A DNA stretch of 64,000 nt, taken from contig NZ_JYJF01000005.1 in the NCBI RefSeq assembly GCF_000955975.1, forward strand, positions 1 through 64,000, given 5' to 3'. Below, piece by piece: positions 26,541-34,929 of this stretch. Below the pieces are notes generated by a model. The model was not told where the DNA came from and did not search any database. It saw only the letters and a program-made list of their open reading frames with translations. Position numbers and translations under genes: made by a program. Numbering within the stretch: position 1 is the stretch's first letter; each line of letters starts with the position of its first letter. Source of the stretch: Saccharothrix sp. ST-888 (GTDB lineage Bacteria; Actinomycetota; Actinomycetes; Streptomycetales; Streptomycetaceae).

Positions 26541-27278
26541 ATGTCGGACGGCACTGAGCGGACTGGCGCCGAGAGGCCCGTACGGGTCTTTCTGCTCGAC
26601 GACCACGAGGTGGTGCGCCGAGGCGTGCAGGACCTCCTGGACGCCGAGCCCGGACTCACCGTCGTCGGGGAGGCCGCCACGGCGGAGCAGGCGCTGGCCC
26701 GGGTGCCCGCGCTGCGCCCGGACGTCGCGGTGCTCGACGTCCGACTGCCCGACAGTGACGGCGTCAGCGTGTGCCGGGAGCTGCGTTCGACCATGCCGGA
26801 CCTGGCCTGTCTGATGCTCACCTCCTTCGACGACGAGGAGGCCCTGCTGGACGCGATCATGGCCGGGGCCGCCGGTTACGTGCTCAAGCAGATCAGCGGC
26901 ACGGATCTGGTCTCCGCCGTACGGACCGTGGCGTCCGGCCAATCCCTGCTCGACCCGGGCGCGGCCACCCGGCTGATGGCCCGGCTGCGCGGCGAGAGCC
27001 CGGCTCCCCGGCAGCCGGTGCTGCCCGCACTGACCGACCGGGAGCAGGAGATTCTCGCCCTGGTCGGCGAGGGGCTGACGAACCGTCAGATCGGTGAGCG
27101 GCTCCACCTCGCCGAGAAGACCGTCAAGAACCACATCTCCCGGCTGCTCGCCAAGTTGGGTGTGGAGCGGCGGGTCCAGGCCGCCGTGATCGCCGGCCAG
27201 GCCCGGTCCGCCACCGGACGAGGTCTCCAGGAACGTCCTTCCCGCCCCGCGCCGGCCGGGAGCTTTGCCCGCCGCTGA
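26541..27278 (+). CDS. NarL/LuxR-family response regulator, DevR/DosR-like
   Basis: 245 residues. Receiver domain about 14-130 with acidic pocket in FLLDDHE, phospho-acceptor D66 in VLDVRLPDSDG and the switch Lys in YVLKQISG; LuxR-type helix-turn-helix at about 165-225 (LTDREQEILALVGEGLTNRQIG, then LAEKTVKNHISRLLAKLGVERR), which is very close to mycobacterial DevR/DosR wording. It likely binds the palindromes just upstream and is driven by the double-GAF kinase at 27814-29541. ATG 26541 follows GGAG. Confidence 0.88.
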   Translation: MSDGTERTGAERPVRVFLLDDHEVVRRGVQDLLDAEPGLTVVGEAATAEQALARVPALRPDVAVLDVRLPDSDGVSVCRELRSTMPDLACLMLTSFDDEEALLDAIMAGAAGYVLKQISGTDLVSAVRTVASGQSLLDPGAATRLMARLRGESPAPRQPVLPALTDREQEILALVGEGLTNRQIGERLHLAEKTVKNHISRLLAKLGVERRVQAAVIAGQARSATGRGLQERPSRPAPAGSFARR

Positions 27279-27342
27279 CCCTCGGCCCGCTCAAGTGTCG
27301 CGGGTGAGGCTTCCGGCGCCCGTCCGGCGAGGGAACCGCCCC

Positions 27343-27356
27343 GGGCCGTACGCCCT
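27343..27356. promoter_or_regulatory. Degenerate DevR-like box before the flavin-fold gene
   Basis: GGGCCG-TA-CGCCCT differs from the three upstream boxes by one base in the second arm and lies 23 bases before ATG 27379. Confidence 0.35.
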
Positions 27357-27378
27357 TCGCCCACCGAGGATCGAACCC

Positions 27379-27768
27379 ATGAAACCCGAACTCCCATGGC
27401 TGGGCGAGCAGCGGTGCCTCGCCCTGCTGGAAAGCACGTCGGTGGGACGCGTGGTCTACACGGTCGGCGCGCTGCCGGCCGTGCTCCCGGCCCGGTTCCG
27501 GCTGGACGAGCACGGGGTGACCCTGCGGGCCGACGGGGGCGCGGCGCTGGTGCGGGCCGTGGACGGCTCGCTGGTCGCGTTCGAGGCGGACGAGGTCAGT
27601 GCGGTGGACGGCAGCGGATGGTCCGTCACCGTGCTCGGTCCGGCCCGGGTGATCGCGCAACCGGGCGGCGGGCCGGCGGAGCGTACGGGGCACTCGGGCC
27701 AGGTCGTGATCCGCATCCACCCGGAACTGGTCACCGGCCGTACCCTGCACGGCTCGCGAACCCCTTGA
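27379..27768 (+). CDS. Pyridoxamine 5'-phosphate oxidase-like flavin-fold protein
   Basis: 129 residues with the split-barrel start of this family (LGEQRCLALLESTSVGRVVYTVGALPAVLPARFRL is one continuous block at residues 8-42). Relatives bind FMN, F420 or haem and are frequent members of DosR-type regulons. The true ligand is unknown. It lies between the response regulator and the convergent kinase, with a probable binding box in its 5' region. Confidence 0.75.
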   Translation: MKPELPWLGEQRCLALLESTSVGRVVYTVGALPAVLPARFRLDEHGVTLRADGGAALVRAVDGSLVAFEADEVSAVDGSGWSVTVLGPARVIAQPGGGPAERTGHSGQVVIRIHPELVTGRTLHGSRTP

Positions 27769-27813
27769 GGGCAAGGTGCGGCAGCCGGCCGGCCGGGGTG
27801 CCCGGCGGGCGGC

Positions 27814-29541
27814 TCAGGGCCGGGTGAGCGGTGCGGACCAGCGGAGCCGGGTGCCGCCGTCGGCCGGGGTGTCGAGGGTGAAGGTGCCGCCGAGTCGGTC
27901 CGCGCGTTCGCCGAGGTTGCGCAGACCGCTGCGGTGACCGTCCGCCGCGAGGCCGACGCCGTTGTCGGCGACCGAGAGGACCACCGCGCCGCCGACGGCC
28001 TGCAGGGTGACCTCCACCCGGGTGGCGCGGGCGTGCCGGGCCGCATTGCTGAGTGCCTCGGCCATGACCGCCATCACCTGGTCGGCGACCGCCGGCGGCA
28101 CATCGGTGTCCAGCAGTCCCTCCATGCTCAGCCGGGGCGCGAACCCCAGGGTGGACCTGGCCTCGGCGACCGCGCGGGCCGCCCGGGCCCGCAGCCCTCG
28201 GTCCTCGCCGTCCCTGGCCCGCAGGCCGAAGATCGTCGATCGGATGATCTTGATGGTCTCGTCCAGGTCCTGCACCGCCCGGACGACCCGCTCCGAGGCG
28301 CCCGGCTGCTCGATCAGCCGCGCGGCACCCTGCAGCGTCATACCGGTGGCGAACAGCCGCTGGATCGCCAGGTCGTGCAGATCGCGGCCGATCCGGTCAC
28401 GGTCCTCGAAGAGCGCCAACTGCTCGGCGTCCCGGCGGCGTTCGGCGAGCTCGAGGGCGAGCGCGGCCTGGTCGGCGAAGCCCAGCAGGGCACCGATCTC
28501 CTCGGTGCCGAACGGCAGCCGGCCGGCTGGCCTGGCCAGCAGCAGTACGCCCTGGACCCTGCCCGTCGCGGTGCCCAGCGGCACCGCCACCGCCGGGCCC
28601 AGCCCCGTGAACCGGCTCAGGCCGTCGGAGCTGCGCGGCCCCGCCGCGTACCTCGGGTCACCGGCCAGGTCCCCGGTGGTCACCGGGGAGCCCGCCGTGA
28701 AGGCCCCGCCGGAGAGCGTGCCGTCCACCGGAACGGTCAGCCCGAGCCGTCCGGCACTGCCGCCGCCGACGGCCAGTTCGACCCGCAGCTCCCCCGTCCC
28801 GGCCGGGACCGTGAGATCCGCCAGCTCCGCGCCGGTGATCTCCCTGGCCCGCTCGGCGATCAGCGCCAGCACCTCCTGGCGGGGCGCACCGGAGAGCAGG
28901 CTGCGGGTGATCTCCGCGCTCGCCCGCAGCCACCGCTGCTGGCGCTGCGCCTCCTCGTACAGCCGGGCGTTGTCGATCGCCACACCCGCCGCGACGGCCA
29001 GGGCCGAGATCAGCGCCTCGTCGTCGGCGTCGAACTCCTGGCCGCCGCGCTTGTCGGTGAGGTAGAGGTTGCCGAAGACCTCCTCGCGGACCCGGACCGG
29101 GACGCCCAGGAAGGTGCGCATCTCGGGGTGGTGCGCCGGGCAGCCGTACGAGACGGGGTGGGCGGAGAGGTCGGTCAGCCGCAGCAGTTCGGGGTGGCGG
29201 ATCAGCTCGCCCAGCAGCCCCTTGCCGCTCGGGTACGGGCCGATCTCGGAGATCTCCTCCTCCGACAGACCGACCGTCAGGAACTGCGACAGCGTGTGCC
29301 CGTCGGGTCCGATCACACCGAGCGCGGCGTAGCGGGCGTCGGACAGCACCCCGGCCGCCTCGACGATGCGGCGCAGCACCTGGGTGAGGTCCAGCTCCCG
29401 GCCGACCGAGAGCACCGCCTCCAGCAGGCCGTGCACCCGGTCGCGGGTGCCGCGGACGTCGTCGATACGGGCCTGCAACTCCGCCAGCAGTTCGTCCAGT
29501 CGAAGCTGCGGAAGCCGCGAGGGCATCCCGTTCCCGCCCAC
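27814..29541 (-). CDS. Double-GAF sensor histidine kinase, DevS/DosT-like
   Basis: 575 residues: two GAF domains (about 50-195 and 215-365), a HisKA_3 dimerisation helix with H389 in IGRDLHDLAIQRLFATGM, and an HATPase with N box EALSNAARHARAT and G box DNGVGLAADG. The first GAF ends with HHPEMRTFLGVPVRVREEVFG, wording shared with the haem-binding GAF of DosS/DosT; a haem ligand here is suggested but unproven. It probably senses redox, oxygen or NO and phosphorylates the DevR-like regulator. GTG 29541 has GGGAGG five bases ahead. Confidence 0.88.
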   Translation of the reverse strand: MGGNGMPSRLPQLRLDELLAELQARIDDVRGTRDRVHGLLEAVLSVGRELDLTQVLRRIVEAAGVLSDARYAALGVIGPDGHTLSQFLTVGLSEEEISEIGPYPSGKGLLGELIRHPELLRLTDLSAHPVSYGCPAHHPEMRTFLGVPVRVREEVFGNLYLTDKRGGQEFDADDEALISALAVAAGVAIDNARLYEEAQRQQRWLRASAEITRSLLSGAPRQEVLALIAERAREITGAELADLTVPAGTGELRVELAVGGGSAGRLGLTVPVDGTLSGGAFTAGSPVTTGDLAGDPRYAAGPRSSDGLSRFTGLGPAVAVPLGTATGRVQGVLLLARPAGRLPFGTEEIGALLGFADQAALALELAERRRDAEQLALFEDRDRIGRDLHDLAIQRLFATGMTLQGAARLIEQPGASERVVRAVQDLDETIKIIRSTIFGLRARDGEDRGLRARAARAVAEARSTLGFAPRLSMEGLLDTDVPPAVADQVMAVMAEALSNAARHARATRVEVTLQAVGGAVVLSVADNGVGLAADGHRSGLRNLGERADRLGGTFTLDTPADGGTRLRWSAPLTRP

Positions 29542-29921
29542 GTGTTCCTCCCAGGTCCGCCCCGGCCGACGCGGCCGTACCCGTCCAACGGTATCGGCCG
29601 GATCCCCTCGCGAGCGCCCCGGGTGGCCGGTTCACGTGCGCGGATGCCCGGACCGGGCGGCGGCCGTGCGGTCATGACGCCGCGTCAGCTCCGGTGGGCG
29701 ACCGCCGGCGGCCTCAGGTCGTCGTGCCGGCCTGGCTGGTGGCCGGAGTCTCCGCCTCCTCCGTCGCCGCGGCCTCCCTGGTGCCGTCGGCCCGCGCGGA
29801 CACCCCGACCGGCCCGGCGCCGGCCACGACCGCCTGCGGCTCGGTCGGGTGCTCGCTGGTCGTCCTGCTCGTCGCGGTCACCCGCGCGCGGTCGTAGCCG
29901 GGCCCGCCGGGGCCCGGCCGC
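29542..29921. other. 380-bp gap with one doubtful small ORF
   Basis: The only candidate is a plus-strand frame 29694-29897 (67 residues) with a signal-like segment (WLVAGVSASSVAAASLV) and two cysteines, but it starts with a GTG without ribosome site, and a better-placed ATG at 29674 is in another frame. No repeat or terminator stands out. Confidence 0.3.
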
Positions 29922-31355
29922 TCACCTCCCCGGACGGCGCGGGCGGTGGCCCCGCTCCTGGTGCGGGAAGTGCTGCCCCGCGCCCGGCAGCACGGGCGGC
30001 GGCAGGGTCGCCACCTCCCGTTCGGCCAGGGCGAGTTGATCGGCGGTGCCGGGCAGCCGCGGGGCCTGCTGGGCGGCGTGGTGGAACTGGAAGGCCGAGG
30101 TCAGGTCGCCGAAGGTCGCGCGGCGCCAGTCGGTGATGTTGGCCGCCCGGACGCCGGTGAAGCACTCCAGGAACCGCAGCACCGAGGTGTGGTCGAAGGC
30201 CTCGGTGGCGACCCAACCGCCCACCGTCCAGGGCGAGATGACGATGCACGGCACCCGGAAGCCGCCGCCGACCGGCAGTCCGCCGACGAACTCGCCCGGT
30301 GTACCTGCCTCGGGCACCGGCGGCGGAACGTGGTCGAAGAGGCCGTCGTTCTCGTCGTAGTTGAGGATGAAGACGGTCTTCGCCCAGACCTTCGGATTCG
30401 ACGCGACCGCCTCGATCTTGGCGGCGACGTAGTCGGCGCCCGCGGCCGGCAGGTAGTCCGGGTGCTCGGACTGGTAGCTGGTCGGCAGGATCCAGGAGAC
30501 CGCCGGCAGCCGGTCGCCCCGGGCGTCGTCCTCGAAGGTCCCGGCCGGCTGCGCGGTCAGGCCCTTGTCGTGGAGCGGATCGCCCGGCCCGGCCTGCTGG
30601 AAGTTCTCGAACAGCGACAGCATGTCGGTGCCGTAGTTGTCGGTCTCCTGGTAGACCCGCCAGCTGACGCCCGCCGTCTCCAGCTGCTCGGCGTAGGTGC
30701 TCCAGGTCAGCGGCTTGGGGGCGGCGTTCTGGATGATCGGGCCGCCGCAGGTGCCGTCGGCGTCGATCGAACCGGTCATCCAGTACAGCCGGTTGGGCCA
30801 GGTCGGGCCCTGCACCGAGCAGAAGTAGTTGTCGCAGATGGTGAAGGCGTCCGCCAGCGCGAACTGGAACGGGATGTCGTCGCGGGTGTAGTACCCCATC
30901 ACATACGGGCCGTTGACGCCGTCGGCCGCGCGGTGTGCGGGCAGCCACTGGTCCATCTTCCCGCCGTTCCAGGCCCGGTGCTGGACCGACCAGGCGTGGC
31001 TGGTGGACGGGATCGCCTGTGCGCTGGTGGTACGGGTGTCGAGGTGGAACGGCAGCAGGTAGCCGTCCGGGTTGACACTGTCCGGCTGGTAGAAGACCGG
31101 ACGGCCGTTGTCGAGCCGCAGCGCGTCGGGGTCCGCGAAGCCGCGGACCCCGGACAGCGTCCCGAAGTAGTGATCGAAGGAACGGTTCTCCTGCATCAGC
31201 ATGACGACGTGTTCGACGTCCCGCAGCGAGCCGCGCCGGGGCACCCCGGCCGCCACCGCCCGCTGGACACTCGGCGGCAGCAGGCTCATCGCCGCCGCTC
31301 CGCCCGCCACCCCGGCCACCGAGCCCAGCAGCCTGCGTCGGGTCATTCCGGACAT
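29922..31355 (-). CDS. Tat-exported phospholipase C / acid phosphatase-type phosphoesterase
   Basis: 477 residues of the PF04185-type phosphoesterase family. The Tat signal is TRRRLLGSVAGVAGG at residues 5-19, mature start near AVAA. Conserved metal and phosphate sites appear in HVVMLMQENRSFDHYFGTL, the central YDENDGLFDHVPPP and FDHTSVLRFLE. It should hydrolyse phospholipid head groups or other phosphate esters outside the cell; shorter than the classical ~700-residue phosphocholine-specific type because C-terminal domains are absent. ATG 31355 follows GGGAGG. Confidence 0.85.
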   Translation of the reverse strand: MSGMTRRRLLGSVAGVAGGAAAMSLLPPSVQRAVAAGVPRRGSLRDVEHVVMLMQENRSFDHYFGTLSGVRGFADPDALRLDNGRPVFYQPDSVNPDGYLLPFHLDTRTTSAQAIPSTSHAWSVQHRAWNGGKMDQWLPAHRAADGVNGPYVMGYYTRDDIPFQFALADAFTICDNYFCSVQGPTWPNRLYWMTGSIDADGTCGGPIIQNAAPKPLTWSTYAEQLETAGVSWRVYQETDNYGTDMLSLFENFQQAGPGDPLHDKGLTAQPAGTFEDDARGDRLPAVSWILPTSYQSEHPDYLPAAGADYVAAKIEAVASNPKVWAKTVFILNYDENDGLFDHVPPPVPEAGTPGEFVGGLPVGGGFRVPCIVISPWTVGGWVATEAFDHTSVLRFLECFTGVRAANITDWRRATFGDLTSAFQFHHAAQQAPRLPGTADQLALAEREVATLPPPVLPGAGQHFPHQERGHRPRRPGR

Positions 31356-31614
31356 CAGTTCCTCCCTCTGTCACACGCACAACAGTGCCTTGAGGTCCGG
31401 CTGAGTCAGATCGGGTACGACTCTGCCGTACGGGTGTTCCTCGCGCTGGGGGCGTCGGGTGAACAGCCGGCCAATGCCGGGGGCCTGCCGACACCGGACC
31501 GCCCGTCAGACCTGGTTTCCCACCGGGTAGTTCGAAAGGGAGCAGACCGGTTCGGCCGGGACCCGTGCCATGCGGGGACCCCCGCTCGCCGAACCGCACC
31601 GAGGAGGCCGACCG

Positions 31615-32151
31615 ATGACGCCCGCACAGGAGTTCCGCACCACGGCGACGCCCGACCACGGACTCGTCCAGATCTACGACTCCGACGCCTACCTGCCGGA
31701 CGGCATCGCCGCCGAACGGGCCCGCGAGACCGTCGCCGCGAGCAGCGGGCCGCAGCTGTACCTGCACAGCCGGCAGCGGACGTCACCGGTGGAACTCGTC
31801 CTGCGGGTGTGGGACGGGCCCGCGCCCGCGACCGAGGCGGACTGGGCACCGGAGGGGCAGACCGCCTCGCTGCTCGACAGCCCGACCGGCATGCTCGTGG
31901 TCCGCGCCTCCAGTCCGGAGATCGCGGGCGTGCTGGACCTGCCCCGCACCGGGGTGTACGCGGTCCGGGTGTCCTGGCGGGGCCGCGGGCTCGCCGCCGC
32001 GCAGCAGGCGGCGCTGCTCCGCGCCCTGGCCGACGGGCCCGGGGACGGTCAGGCCGTCCTGGCCGCCCACCAGGAGGTCCTGGAGACGTACCGCCTCGAC
32101 CTCTGGTGGCAGTTCGAGTCCTACCAGGACGAGGACAACGAAGAGTACTGA
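31615..32151 (+). CDS. Hypothetical protein; stop codon altered by the adjacent IS630-type end
   Basis: 178 residues, soluble, acidic, ending in an Asp/Glu-rich tail. GAGGAGG precedes ATG 31615. I do not recognise the family. The last codons GAG TAC TGA run into the IS630-type terminal repeat, which begins after the TA at 32146-32147. Joining that TA to the sequence after the right-hand TA (47143-47144) reads GAG TAA, so before insertion the protein ended one residue earlier with a normal stop. Confidence 0.7.
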   Translation: MTPAQEFRTTATPDHGLVQIYDSDAYLPDGIAAERARETVAASSGPQLYLHSRQRTSPVELVLRVWDGPAPATEADWAPEGQTASLLDSPTGMLVVRASSPEIAGVLDLPRTGVYAVRVSWRGRGLAAAQQAALLRALADGPGDGQAVLAAHQEVLETYRLDLWWQFESYQDEDNEEY

Positions 32152-32161
32152 CCTCGGCGCT

Positions 32162-32398
32162 TCAGGGTGATGGCGGTGGGAGATCGAGAGAGAGACCGGC
32201 CCCGATGAGGAAGCCGTCGGGGACGTCGGAGTGGTACTGCAGTTGCTTGAGGCGGCTACGGACGAGGGCCTCGAGCCGGTCAAGGGCGATGCTGGCGAGG
32301 TTCGCCAGACTGCGTTTGACGTTGGCCCACAGGTGCTCGACCGCGTTCAGCTCGGGTGCGTATGCGGGCAGCACGAACGCCACCAGCCGCTGGCACAC
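32162..32398 (-). pseudogene. IS630-type transposase, C-terminal remnant
   Basis: About 78 codons remain. VLPAYAPELNAVEHLWANVKRS is the C-terminal end of the DDE domain (the block runs from about residue 9 to 30), with the last catalytic Glu in NAVEHLW. The N-terminal two thirds, with the two Asp residues, are gone; sequence of another transposase begins directly at 32399. Confidence 0.8.
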
Positions 32399-32670
32399 CG
32401 AGACCGACTACCGGGAGATGGAGCAGGCTCTGGGCCTGGGCGACTACGAGGGCCGGAGCTACGACGGATTCCACCAAACGCCACCCTGGTGTCAGTCGCG
32501 CACCTGTTCTGCCTGGAGCAGCGTCTCAACCCAAAAGGCCAGGACACGCCCTGAGTCAGGGGTCGACCCCGACCGGCTGTCCTTCACCATCGCCCTGCGA
32601 ACCGTCTGACACCGCGTGATCACCGCCGCCGGATCCCTCGAGACCCCGGCGGCCCGCCGCTCAACAGGAC
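32399..32670 (+). pseudogene. Mixed transposase fragments (IS701-like and IS4-like)
   Basis: One frame reads TDYREMEQALGLGDYEGRSYDGFH, which (residue by residue over about 24 positions) resembles the C-terminal part of IS701-type transposases, and soon loses similarity. From about 32556 the reading VDPDRLSFTIALRTV is typical of the C-terminus of an IS4-type transposase and is cut by a TGA. These are stacked relics, not genes. Confidence 0.6.
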
Positions 32671-32712
32671 GAAACCCTCAGTAATCAGCACCTGCCGCTC
32701 GGCGGGGGAAGA

Positions 32713-34011
32713 TCACACGGGTGGCGGGACTGGTGGGTGGGCCCGGCGGTTGATGCCGGTGGCGGAGGAGCTGGTAACGAAGCGCAGGGCGGCGGCTATC
32801 GCCAAGGCCGCCGGAGAGGGCGGACGGTGAGCTTTCCACTGACAGGGCGTGGTGTCAGCACGAACCGCGTGTGTCGGACGCTCCAGGACGATGTCGTGGC
32901 CGGGTCCGGTCACCGTCAGTCCAGCCCCTCGCGGTGCCAGGGCGTGGCGGACTATGACCGCTCCGCGCGTCGTGGCGATCGACAGGTACGGATCGTCGAG
33001 GCGCCGACGAACTTCCACGACAGCGCCGGACAAGCTGGGCGAGACCGCGTAGACGTTGCCGCGAAAGGAGACCAGCCCCTCGGCGTTGACCGTGCGGATG
33101 GCACGGACCAGGGCGGGGTAGGGCGTGACCGGCAGATCCAGCAGCCCCTTCGGACGGGTGGCCGCGCCGGTCGTGTCGCGGGCTTCCGGATGGCTACCGT
33201 CCATCGACACCGCGAGCCTGTCGAGGCTGTTCTGCGCGACTTGGACGCGGGTGTCCTCGCCCACCGTGCGCCACCAGTCGTGGATGGCCGAGCGGCAGGC
33301 CTCGTCCACCGAGTCGTTCGGATCGCCTCGGTCCGGTGGGCATCCGACACTGGCACCGTAGTACTTGGCGACGTCGGCGAACCTCGGCGTCACCCCGCCG
33401 TTTGCCGGACGGCATACCACCGGCGTCCGATCGAAGTGCCAGAGTCCGCAGCTGCCGCCCAGCTGCCTGAGCAGTCTGTCCACGGCTTCCACGAGCTGCG
33501 GGAACTCCTCGTTCTCCGCCAGCACTCCACGCCAGCGGCCCGCGTGCGTGAGCGAGCCCGCCAGCAGGTGGGCGTGGCTCCTGCAGCCCCACTCCGTGGG
33601 TGGGTCGGGAAGCCTGATCCAGTTGAACCGCAGTTCTTCGCCTGCCGGGTGCGGGGTAGCCGTGCCGTCCCTGCGGGGGTTACGGTGGCATCGCACGCAA
33701 AGCGGCCGCACTTGGTTCTTGCGCAGAGCACGGGTGAAGGTCGGGTAGCTGCCCGCGTAGCCCAGCTCGACGATCTCGTTGAACAGCACGGTCGCTGGCA
33801 GGTGCGCATCATCCGCGAGGCGTTGTCGGCAGTATGGCAAGAACCACAGAAACTCGACCCTGCCGGAGCCTCGGACGCCTACAAAGCGCTCGCCGCTGAG
33901 GTAGGACCTCACCGTTTTGCGGTCGCGTCCCAGGTTTCGGGCGATCGCCGAGATGGACCACCCCTGACGGCGCAAGGCGCACGCCTCCAGGTATTCCTCT
34001 CTGGCGAACAT
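32713..34011 (-). pseudogene. IS21-family IstA-type transposase without IstB
   Basis: 432 residues: N-terminal helix-turn-helix (GWSISAIARNLGRDRKTVRSYL, residues 17-38), a retroviral-integrase-type core and a C-terminal beta-barrel (GLVSFRGNVYAVSPSL). Where IstA relatives have FDW at the first catalytic Asp, this copy has FNWIRLPDPP; later positions include FDRTPVV and SVDEACRS. The helper ATPase gene istB that normally follows is absent, so the element cannot be complete. ATG 34011 follows GAGGGAG. The frame itself is open. Confidence 0.65.
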
Positions 34012-34151
34012 CCAAGCTCCCTCAAGAGTCCATCGGTGCCGCGCTACGCAGCGATCCGGTCCTCGAGCTGACGGATCATCCGCACGAAGTCACTGGCCGA
34101 TCCGAAGGGGTCCTGTCCCCCACCGCCTGCGTGGCCGTCCCCCGCTGAAGG

Positions 34152-34781
34152 CTATGCGGAGCACGGGGGGCCGCCACGGGGCGGATGGCAGTGGCGGTCG
34201 CCGGTGTGGGTCGTTTGGCTCTGGCGTCGCGGCGGGACGCAAGGTTCCGCCCGGTCGGGACTGCTTATATGCAGTCGGCACGAGACGGTCTTGGTTCCAT
34301 CGGAGTGGGCTTCGCAGCGCCATGAATCAGCAAGGAGTCCGACAAGAAGCAGGCCGCGCCCGTTCTCGTGATGACGGGCCGCGCGGCGGGTCCGGGGCAG
34401 GCCGACGGAGTGGTCCCTCACGGCTATCGACAGCCACTGCTCGTCGTGTTCGACCGTGACGGTGATCGGACTCTGATTGGAGGCATGCTGGATCGCGTTG
34501 GTCACCAACTCGCTCACCGCGAGCTCGGCAGTGTGTCGGAGGTGGTCCAGTCGCCAGTTCCGCAGCACTGCCGTCACCATGTGGCGTGTCCGGCAAACGT
34601 GCTCGGGCTGCGGGATGAAGGTCACGGTGCGTCGCCGCTCGCCATCGCAGTTCCCGGTGCCGGGTTGGTCCGCGGCGACAATCGGGGTGTCCGGCCTTTC
34701 CGGGGGGACTGCGGCCGAAATCAGTCGCGTGGGGACAGGCCGACTCTGATCGGGATGAGGGCGATTCTGACTCATGTTCAT
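34152..34781 (-). CDS. RsbW-like ATP-binding protein (anti-sigma type)
   Basis: 209 residues; the C-terminal 130 form a HATPase_c_2 domain with N box ELAVSELVTNAIQHAS, G1 box VRDHSVGLP and a Gly lid NGRGLLLV. Such lone kinases are numerous in streptomycetes and bind sigma factors or anti-anti-sigma proteins. The N-terminal 60 residues are Pro/Arg-rich and unconserved. ATG 34781 is used because upstream residues look non-coding; the ribosome site is weak. It stands between the IS21 relic and the polyketide synthase and might be a bystander. Confidence 0.7.
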   Translation of the reverse strand: MNMSQNRPHPDQSRPVPTRLISAAVPPERPDTPIVAADQPGTGNCDGERRRTVTFIPQPEHVCRTRHMVTAVLRNWRLDHLRHTAELAVSELVTNAIQHASNQSPITVTVEHDEQWLSIAVRDHSVGLPRTRRAARHHENGRGLLLVGLLADSWRCEAHSDGTKTVSCRLHISSPDRAEPCVPPRRQSQTTHTGDRHCHPPRGGPPCSA

Positions 34782-34929
34782 GGTCCCTGCCTGGTCGCCG
34801 TTCTGGTCGGTGGAGTGTCCCGAGAGGTGTCTCTGTGGTCGCCTCTCCCGGGCCTGCGAGTGCCCTTCGGGTGGGTGAGGGTGCGTACCGCGCGCCTCGG
34901 GGACGCCCGGGTCGCCGGTCACCGGAGAG

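Noticed and set aside
31440..31470. PHO box-like GTTCACC upstream of the phospholipase C gene
   Set aside because: Only one copy; the required direct repeat 11 bases away is missing.
34030..34151. Open frame after the RsbW-like gene stop reading PFGSASDFVRMIRQLEDRIAA
   Set aside because: It looks coding-like but has no start and no room for a gene; probably a fragment left by the IS21-type insertion.
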